The notes under the pieces were generated by a model. That model was not told the origin of the DNA. It made no database searches and was given only the letters and a program-made list of their open reading frames with translations. DNA of 64,000 bases from Sipunculus nudus (taxonomy: Eukaryota > Annelida > Sipuncula > Golfingiida > Sipunculidae): NCBI GenBank assembly GCA_026874595.1, contig CM049321.1, positions 1,862,479 to 1,926,478 on the forward strand, read 5' to 3'. A program made the translations under genes and the position numbers. Shown piece after piece: positions 57,366 to 64,000 of this stretch. Numbering within the stretch: position 1 is the stretch's first letter; each line of letters begins with the position of its first letter.

Positions 57366-58018
57366 GAAATTAATAAGTTGAAGAACGTATTTATATATAT
57401 ATGTTGGAAGATTAGTTCCGCACGTTGAATCCAGATTTAAAATGTTTCACATACCACAATATTGGTTTAAATATACAAACTAGAATCGATCGATTTTTAA
57501 TAGTCGCATTATTAATGTTTAAAGTAAAAGATGTAAAATTGCTAGAAATGTTTCATCTGACCATGATCGTGTTATTATTTCTGTTGATAAAATGTAATAA
57601 AGACAGAGCAAGGCCTCTGGGATTTCAATTCAAATAGTTTATAAGATAGTTAATACACGGAAACAATTACCGAATTCTGGAAGTATTGGCAAACACAGTC
57701 TTGTAATTATATTGATATTTTAACATGGTGGGATATGGGACATACACCAGATGGCGCTTTTCGAGTGAGCAACAGGTAAGATCGGCTCTGAAAAATCATC
57801 TTGTTTTTGTTAGAAATATCACCCACTAATGTTTATTATTCATGTGAATTGAAGTATATATGATCAGTTTTAAGTACTGATACCCATATGTTATCTTTGA
57901 CTGTTAAAAGGTTATATTTATGTGGTTTATTGTTGTAAGATAGTGTCTAACAGGGAACGTTTAGCCAATGTCAATGTTAATACTAAAGCCTGAGGTACAT
58001 TCAGACAAATGTTAACGA
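57366..58018 (+). other. Presumed 5' flank / 5' UTR of the LINE
   Basis: AT-rich. 'cagatggcgcttttcgagtg' at about 57750 could belong to the 5' UTR. I could not define the element's 5' end or a target-site duplication by eye. A 70-codon frame at 57425 has no motif. Confidence 0.4.
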
Positions 58019-58936
58019 ATGGCCACTTTTGTATCTGCGAAAAAGCAAATTAAAGAAAAAAAAAGGGTCCTCAGTGATTCATCTAGGGGAAACTCGTTTG
58101 AACAAGAAAAAAAGCGTAATAAAGAGGGAGTTATGAGTTCATCTGAGGATTACCCGTTGTCCGCTCTAACTGAGCACAAAGACGATGAGCCAGTTGTGAT
58201 AGGAGACTCTGACAAATTTACACAAATGTTAGCAGTAGCTCTTGACTCTGTGGAAATTAAAATTGCCTTTAAAAAGATTGTTGATGAAGCCGTAGATGAG
58301 AGACTGAAAGTGTATGATGATAAAATCAGGGAGCTCTCAAGTACGGTAGGGGAATTGCAAAATACTGTGGGTATGTTAAGGGAGGAGTTGGACAATCAAC
58401 AGCAGTACTCTCGTCGGACATCAGTCAGGATTGTAAATCCGTGGCCAGAGCAGGAAAATGAAGATACGGACCAAATGGTGATAGATATGGCTAAAAACAT
58501 GATGGACATTAACATAAACAAAACCGATATAGAACGATCACACCGTGTCGGCCGACCATTATCCTCAGGCAGGCCGAGAGCAGTCATTGTGAAATTCCTT
58601 TCACACAAAACAAAGGTTTCCTTCATGAAAGGAAAATCTCGACTGCGAATGTCTGGCGACAGAGCGAAGGGTCTCTTTGTCAATGAGGATTTGACAAAAT
58701 CACGAATGGCTATGCTCAAATGTGCATTGACCGCAAAACGCGAAACCCTTATTCAGGACTGTTGGACCACAGATGGCGTAATATTTGTGAGGGACCGAGG
58801 AACGAAGGTCCTCAGGTTCACAAGCGAAACCAAGTTCAAAGCCTGGCACGAACAATTGAAAAGTAATCCCCCCAGACAATATTCAGAAGTTATAAACAGT
58901 AACCCACAGTTAACATCCACACCAATAAGAACATGA
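58019..58936 (+). CDS. LINE ORF1 protein (L1/Tx1-type, coiled coil + RRM-like)
   Basis: Intact 305-residue frame. ORF1p of L1-type elements is an RNA-binding, nucleic-acid-chaperone protein that trimerises through a coiled coil. Here residues 1-55 are charged and Ser-rich. Residues ~75-130 are heptad-like (ELSSTVGELQNTVGMLREEL). Residues ~131-200 form the RRM-like part (QQYSRRTSVRIVNPWPE, then DTDQMVIDMAKNM, IERSHRVGRP, RPRAVIVKF). Residues ~215-280 form the C-terminal domain (GLFVNEDLTKSRM, TTDGVIFVRDRG). The 'QYSRR.S.RI', 'RSHRVGRP' and 'VNEDLT' motifs are typical. ORF2 follows after 763 bases. The start is the first ATG in a long open frame. Confidence 0.88.
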   Translation: MATFVSAKKQIKEKKRVLSDSSRGNSFEQEKKRNKEGVMSSSEDYPLSALTEHKDDEPVVIGDSDKFTQMLAVALDSVEIKIAFKKIVDEAVDERLKVYDDKIRELSSTVGELQNTVGMLREELDNQQQYSRRTSVRIVNPWPEQENEDTDQMVIDMAKNMMDININKTDIERSHRVGRPLSSGRPRAVIVKFLSHKTKVSFMKGKSRLRMSGDRAKGLFVNEDLTKSRMAMLKCALTAKRETLIQDCWTTDGVIFVRDRGTKVLRFTSETKFKAWHEQLKSNPPRQYSEVINSNPQLTSTPIRT

Positions 58937-59699
58937 CCGTTCGTTATTTGTTTATGATTATGAAAGTATACTTAAGAAGCGTTTTTTTTTTAATTTCTAA
59001 GAAATAAATTTACAGTGTCTACTAGTACAAATTCTGTTTACATACAAAGTACTTGAGCAAGTTGGTTTTTGATCTGGTATAATTATTATTTGACTAATTA
59101 ATATTCTTCATTATGAGCAGATATGTGTACACTGGAAAACTGCAGAATGTATAAAGAATACGTATATATGTTGAATGCTGCAAAGAAACTGGGTGATACG
59201 TATAAGTTGTATACTATAACATTAGGAGCCGATCTTCCTTGTTATTAAAAAAATTCTAATCCATCTCAAATTATATACTTTTAATTCTCGGCAATGTTTA
59301 TTTTTTTATTAAAGGCTCACTTCAGTGATCTTGTTCTATTTACTATAATTGTTTACACTTCATTTTGCCTATTAAAGACTCTGATGTCTTTGTTCTCTCC
59401 TCTAAAGGCGCCACATGCTCTAACATTCACATCTATGTACCTTATAGAATTATGTCACCTGCATATTTATGTATCTTGTGTTCTGTCAGTAACAGATAAC
59501 AAAATTACAAAGTACTCTGACAAAAGTGCGCTTACCACCTGTTCCCTTGTTGAAGTAGGTGCACTGGGCATGAACCTTGGATGTTTATTAATTATACATA
59601 TGTCTTATATGGAAATTAATGTATTTTTGAGTATTAGTGCTTGGCTTCTATTGAGCAATTTGCAGACATTGACAATTTACAATCTTAAGAGTTTTCTGT
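58937..59699 (+). other. Inter-ORF region of the LINE with a hydrophobic open frame
   Basis: Unusually long for an L1-type spacer. It holds a 144-codon frame, 59294-59728, that overlaps the ORF2 start by 29 bases in another frame. Its product would be very hydrophobic (MFIFLLKAHFSDLVLFTIIV... and INVFLSISAWLLLSNL), with several possible membrane segments. No homology recognised. It may be chance in T-rich DNA. Confidence 0.4.
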
Positions 59700-62600
59700 A
59701 TGTCGGATTTCTCAGTTATAACACTTAATGTAAAAGGAATAAGAAGAAAAAAGAAAAGACTAGATATCTATAATTGGTTGTTAAACAACAGAGGAGCAAA
59801 AAGTGTAATTTTTCTTCAGGAAGCCCATTGTACAGGTACTGTCGAATCAGAATGGTTACAAAATTGGTCTGGACATACCTATTTTTCTCATGGTACAAAT
59901 CAGGCAAGAGGTGTTTTGTTACTTGTAGGTCGTGATTTAGAATTTCAGGAACTATTTAAAAATATGGATAAAGACGGACGTTTCATTATTGTACAAGCAT
60001 TAGTTCAAGGGAGAAAGACGTTGCTTATAAATACTTATGCTCCTAACACCGAATCACAACAGGTGATATTTTATGACAATATCTCGGAAATATTAACAAA
60101 CATACAAATAGATTCGGAAACACAAATTGTCTGGGGTGGTGATTTTAATATATGTCTTTCATATCTCGATGCAGATGGCGATACGTACACTCCTAGGACG
60201 AAATCGATCCAACGTGTTACTTATCTTACACGTTGTTTTGACTTAATTGACCTGTTTAGAGTAAGAAACCCGGATGCTCGTAGATATACATGGAGGTCAA
60301 CAAATCCTCTCAGACAACGAAGGCTGGATTATATTTTCGTCTCTTCATATTTAAACGCAAGTGTGACCGATGTTAAGATTAGGCCTGCAATATTCACTGA
60401 TCACTCCGCCGTTATTACCGATTTCAGTTACACTCAAAAAGCATTATATGGCCCATCACATTGGAAGTTAAACGTATCCTTACTGAAAGACACAGATTAT
60501 GTAACAGGTTTAAGAGACCACATTAAATTATTACAGAGAACCGAGAGGTGCAATCTAGACGGAAATGCGTGGTGGGATTATTTAAAATTCAAAATAAAAC
60601 AATTTTCTATAAGTTTCTCAAAGATGAAGCGGAAGAGGGAAAAATGGAGGCTATATATTTTAGAAAATAAATTACAAGACGCAGAAATGAATTTGTCAGC
60701 TTCTGATAAAACGACTATTAAAAACTATACAACCATTCGTCAAGAAATCGAAGAATATTATGAAAAATACACTGAGGGGTTAATTGTTAGATCCAGAGTC
60801 GAATTTTTCGAACAAGGAGAGCGAAGCTCTAAATATTTTTTTAACACTATGGTCAAGAATAAGAAGAAATCTACTGTGAGGAAATTGATTATAAATGATG
60901 AAGAAGAAGTAAACCAGCAAAAAATAATGGATGGAATTAAATCCTTTTTTAAACGTAAATTTGAGAATGTAAATGCTATTAAAAAGAGCGATTGTGTAGA
61001 TTTCATTTCCGAATTAAACTTACCCATTTTGTCAGAACAGGAAGTAAATGCTTGTGAAGGATTAATAAGCAAAGAAGAAATTTTAAATAGCTTAAAGGAA
61101 ATGAAGGACAATAAGACTCCTGGCAACGACGGACTACCAAAAGAATTTTATATTACTTTTTTTGATTTAATTAGTGATGACCTTGAATATTCCTTTAACA
61201 GGAGCTTCACTGTTGGTTCCCTGTCACCAAGTCAAAGACAAGCGATAATTACGCTTATTGAGAAGCCAGGAAAGGATAATCGCCAGTTAACTTCTTGGAG
61301 GCCTATCAGCTTGGTCAATGTGGATGCAAAGATATTAAGTAAAACCTTAGTAAAACGATTACAAAACAACCTACCAAAAATAATAGATGAGGATCAAACT
61401 GCCTTTATAAAAGACAGAAGAATATCAGATACAACTCGTCAAATAAATGATATAATAGATTTCTGTTATTTAGAAGATTGTAATGCTATAATGTTTGCGG
61501 TCGATTTTGCCTCTGCTTTTGACTCGATAGATCATGTATTCTTATTTACTGTACTAGAGAAATTTGGGTTTGGAAATGATTTTATTAGATGGATAAAGTT
61601 AATGCATAATGGGTTAGAGAGCTGTGTAATAAATAATGGTTTTACTACGGGTTATTTTAAAATGGAAAAGGGCACAAGACAAGGCGACCCCATTGCACCA
61701 TACTTATTTTTATTGGTTATTGAAATAATGGCAATAAAGGTGCGACAAACAAATAAAGTGAAAGGAATATTGATAGGTGATACAGAAATAAAACAATGTC
61801 TATTTGCAGATGACACTACATTCTTCTTAAGAGATGTTGACTCAATGATTGAAGTAAAAAATATATTAAATAAATTTGCAAAGGTATCATCAGTAGAAAT
61901 AAATTATACAAAATGTGAAGCGGCATGGCTGGGTAGGGAAAAATCAATTCCTACAGCTTTATCGTTGAGAGACATGAAATGGGTGAATTTACATAAGGAC
62001 GCGATTAAAATCCTTGGAATATGGTTTACATATAATGAAACTCTTTCTCAAAAACTCAATTTCGATAAAGTCTACGACAAGATAAAAATCTCATTTAATA
62101 TGTGGAAATCGCGAACTTTAACAGTTTTTGGAAGAAATACAGTAATAAAAACCATTGGAATCTCAAAATTAGTATACGTTATGAATATTATGACTCCGAC
62201 CCCAGACTTTATCAAGAAAGTTAAAAATATAATGGTAGATTTTATATGGTTTGGACGTAAACCAAAGATTAAATATGGGGTACTTGTAAGTGAAAAAGAA
62301 AATGGTGGTATAAATATGCCAGACATTAATGCCATATTGAAAAGCCAAAGAATTATGTGGATGATCCGAATGAAAAAGCTATCAATTGCAAAATGTATAG
62401 TCATACCTAATATGTATCTAAGAAATGTTGGCGGTGTAGAAAAATTGAATGCCAATTTAGATTTTTTTAATATGAAAAGAAAAATATCTAAATTTTATTC
62501 ACAATGTTTTAAAATTTGGGATAAAATTGCTACATTTTGGCCTACGAATCCACAACAAATCTTATTACAACCCGTTTGGAACAACAAATATGTCAAAATA

Positions 62601-63470
62601 GCAGGTAAGTCAGTATACTCTAGAATTTTTGATAACATTGGAATTAAATGTATCCATGATTTATACGAACCAAATGGAGAATCTAAGAATTTTTCGGAAA
62701 TATTTCCACCTGAAAATAAACTCTTTAAAAAATACCTGATGTTCTGGTATTCTATACAACAAGCGGTACCAAAGGAGTGGAAATTAGTTCTAAAATCAGA
62801 GAATATGAGTGATATTTACGTAAAAGACACTTTATTATTGAATAATCAAGCTCTAGACTTAAGAAAAGTCAATTACCGTAAGGTGTATAATATGGTTATA
62901 AATGACTATACAAATGAGCCGGCTAATAAAATTAAACTAGAGGAGAGCTTACCTCAGGTATTTTCCTGGAAAGATGCAATTGATTATATATATAAAACCA
63001 CTATGGACATGTTTTTGAGGCAATTTCAGTTTAGAATTATCCATAATATATTGTCTGTGAATGTAAAGCTATACATATGGAAAATAACTGATACCAATAT
63101 GTGTTCATATTGCAAAAAAGAAACAGAAACAGTAGTGCATTTATTCTGTGACTGCGACACCGCTAAATCATTTTATAGACAAATTAGTCAGTGGGCAGAA
63201 CACGCTGGAATAAACATGCCTGCACTGACTCCGCTTCTTTTATATACAGGATGTGACAAAGACCATGCCAATAAACGTATAATAGATTTGTTAATATTGC
63301 TACAAAAATATGTAATTTTTAAAAATAAAGAATCGGGTAATTTTCCATCTTTCACTGTATATATATCACATGTTAAGAAATTGGAAGGATTGGAAAGAAG
63401 AGTAGCTGAAAAAAATAACAAAATATATATTCATAAACAAAAGTGGGGTAACCTACTTAATATTTTTTAA
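59700..63470 (+). CDS. LINE ORF2 protein: APE endonuclease + reverse transcriptase (L1/Tx1 clade)
   Basis: Intact 1256-residue frame. It nicks target DNA and primes cDNA synthesis on it. The APE-type endonuclease (residues 1-245) has N10 (ITLNVKG), E41 (FLQEAH), Y113 (NTYAPN), D148/N150 (GGDFN), D210 (RRLDYIFVS) and D234-H235 (FTDHSAV). Reverse transcriptase (~455-740): PGNDGLPKEF 474-483, RPISLVNVDAKILSK 534-548, catalytic D602 in VDFASAFDSIDH, GTRQGDPIAPYLF 658-670, and FADD 702-705. The C-terminal zinc knuckle is C1135-x2-C1138-x8-H1147-x2-C1150. Every catalytic residue I can check is present. Length and domain order match L1/Tx1 elements. There is no RNase H, as expected. The start chosen is the first ATG giving the 'SDFSVITLNVKG' N-terminus. 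Confidence 0.95.
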   Translation: MSDFSVITLNVKGIRRKKKRLDIYNWLLNNRGAKSVIFLQEAHCTGTVESEWLQNWSGHTYFSHGTNQARGVLLLVGRDLEFQELFKNMDKDGRFIIVQALVQGRKTLLINTYAPNTESQQVIFYDNISEILTNIQIDSETQIVWGGDFNICLSYLDADGDTYTPRTKSIQRVTYLTRCFDLIDLFRVRNPDARRYTWRSTNPLRQRRLDYIFVSSYLNASVTDVKIRPAIFTDHSAVITDFSYTQKALYGPSHWKLNVSLLKDTDYVTGLRDHIKLLQRTERCNLDGNAWWDYLKFKIKQFSISFSKMKRKREKWRLYILENKLQDAEMNLSASDKTTIKNYTTIRQEIEEYYEKYTEGLIVRSRVEFFEQGERSSKYFFNTMVKNKKKSTVRKLIINDEEEVNQQKIMDGIKSFFKRKFENVNAIKKSDCVDFISELNLPILSEQEVNACEGLISKEEILNSLKEMKDNKTPGNDGLPKEFYITFFDLISDDLEYSFNRSFTVGSLSPSQRQAIITLIEKPGKDNRQLTSWRPISLVNVDAKILSKTLVKRLQNNLPKIIDEDQTAFIKDRRISDTTRQINDIIDFCYLEDCNAIMFAVDFASAFDSIDHVFLFTVLEKFGFGNDFIRWIKLMHNGLESCVINNGFTTGYFKMEKGTRQGDPIAPYLFLLVIEIMAIKVRQTNKVKGILIGDTEIKQCLFADDTTFFLRDVDSMIEVKNILNKFAKVSSVEINYTKCEAAWLGREKSIPTALSLRDMKWVNLHKDAIKILGIWFTYNETLSQKLNFDKVYDKIKISFNMWKSRTLTVFGRNTVIKTIGISKLVYVMNIMTPTPDFIKKVKNIMVDFIWFGRKPKIKYGVLVSEKENGGINMPDINAILKSQRIMWMIRMKKLSIAKCIVIPNMYLRNVGGVEKLNANLDFFNMKRKISKFYSQCFKIWDKIATFWPTNPQQILLQPVWNNKYVKIAGKSVYSRIFDNIGIKCIHDLYEPNGESKNFSEIFPPENKLFKKYLMFWYSIQQAVPKEWKLVLKSENMSDIYVKDTLLLNNQALDLRKVNYRKVYNMVINDYTNEPANKIKLEESLPQVFSWKDAIDYIYKTTMDMFLRQFQFRIIHNILSVNVKLYIWKITDTNMCSYCKKETETVVHLFCDCDTAKSFYRQISQWAEHAGINMPALTPLLLYTGCDKDHANKRIIDLLILLQKYVIFKNKESGNFPSFTVYISHVKKLEGLERRVAEKNNKIYIHKQKWGNLLNIF

Positions 63471-64000
63471 AGAGTGAAGAATTTTGAGAATTAGCTGTAG
63501 ATATAATTTTGAAATGTGTATAAATATGTAGGTAAGAGTATGTGCATGTGTGTGTATGTATATGTGTGTATATATTTGGGTGTATATATGGGTATATATA
63601 TATATATATAAATGTGAACGCGTGATCCTTCATGGATGTATATATACGTATGTATGTATATTTAAATTTTTATTCAGATCTGGTAAATATTATGTTGATC
63701 TGACCAAACCAGTTAAATCTACAAATAACATTGTTGTTCTTATTAAATTAAATGTTTGTTTCCAATGATATTGAAAATATATCGACAGAACGAGATATAA
63801 TTATAATTGTTGTAAAAAAAAAATAAAAGTCTCTTCACCAATACTCGGTTGGTATCCTCTCGGCAGAAATACGTCTACATGGTTCATATGCACTTGTCTT
63901 TGAAAAAGTACAAACAGGTAGCAATATAAGCAATTTTATAAAATTCTCTTGTTAACTCCTTTTTGTTGATATATATATATGTATGTACTTTGTCAGAAAA
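63471..64000. other. LINE 3' UTR and downstream flank
   Basis: TA/TG/GTAT simple repeat at about 63540-63660, an A-run followed by 'aataaaag' at about 63815-63830, then AT-rich flank. No further gene is seen before the window end. Confidence 0.5.

Larger units (their letters stand above)
58019..63830 (+). mobile_element. L1/Tx1-clade LINE, both ORFs intact
   Basis: A non-LTR retrotransposon with ORF1, a 763-base inter-ORF region and ORF2 on one strand. The 3' UTR contains TA/TG-rich sequence (63540-63660) and probably ends near an A-run with an AATAAA signal (63815-63830). The 5' end is not resolved. Neither ORF has a stop or frameshift, so the copy is either young or under selection. It lies about 1.3 kb beyond array E. 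Confidence 0.85.

Noticed and set aside
58150-62455. Minus-strand ORFs of 80-127 codons under the LINE
   Set aside because: Antisense shadows of ORF1 and ORF2, whose domains are clear on the plus strand.

Overview
This is eukaryotic DNA, most likely from a marine invertebrate and probably a bivalve mollusc. It is AT-rich and intron-rich, with GT-AG splice sites. It carries many (TA)n tracts and long G or C homopolymers, several minisatellites, tRNA-derived SINEs, an L1/Tx1-type LINE and a Penelope-like element (PLE). The species assignment is an inference. No prokaryotic operon, CRISPR array or rRNA gene is visible.

Host gene. The left third (about 2.5-19.3 kb, minus strand) holds the 5' part of one host gene. 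Five exons join in phase into 331 codons that read as an otopetrin-type proton channel: a hydrophilic N-terminus, then the first four membrane segments. Exon 1 is separated from exon 2 by a ~14 kb intron full of simple repeats and decayed transposons. The 3' half of the gene lies off the left edge, beyond a 28-bp minisatellite. Three exon-like islands further upstream (32.9, 35.2 and 38.6 kb) could be 5' UTR exons but are weakly supported.

Repeat landscape. Five unrelated minisatellite arrays are present: 28 bp (0.1-1.5 kb), 35 bp (16.6-17.1 kb), ~54 bp (35.8-37.9 kb), 34 bp (40.6-48.35 kb) and ~40 bp (50.7-56.7 kb). Several have clear higher-order structure and recent kilobase-scale duplications. 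Between them lie a ~5.3 kb long inverted repeat (25.3-30.5 kb), a head-to-head SINE pair (34.1-35.2 kb), MITE-like fragments, and a ~340-bp tandem repeat with a poly-G tract phased into its units (22.4-23.9 kb).

Mobile elements with coding capacity. At 49.08-50.04 kb a PLE remnant keeps the GIY-YIG endonuclease C-terminus, is bounded on both sides by (TA)n, and has hammerhead-ribozyme-like motifs nearby. At 58.0-63.5 kb a LINE keeps two uninterrupted ORFs: ORF1p (305 aa) and an APE-RT ORF2p (1256 aa) with all catalytic motifs visible. It is the only strongly coding unit on the plus strand and looks recently active. Most other long open frames are by-products of tandem repeats and are not called as genes.
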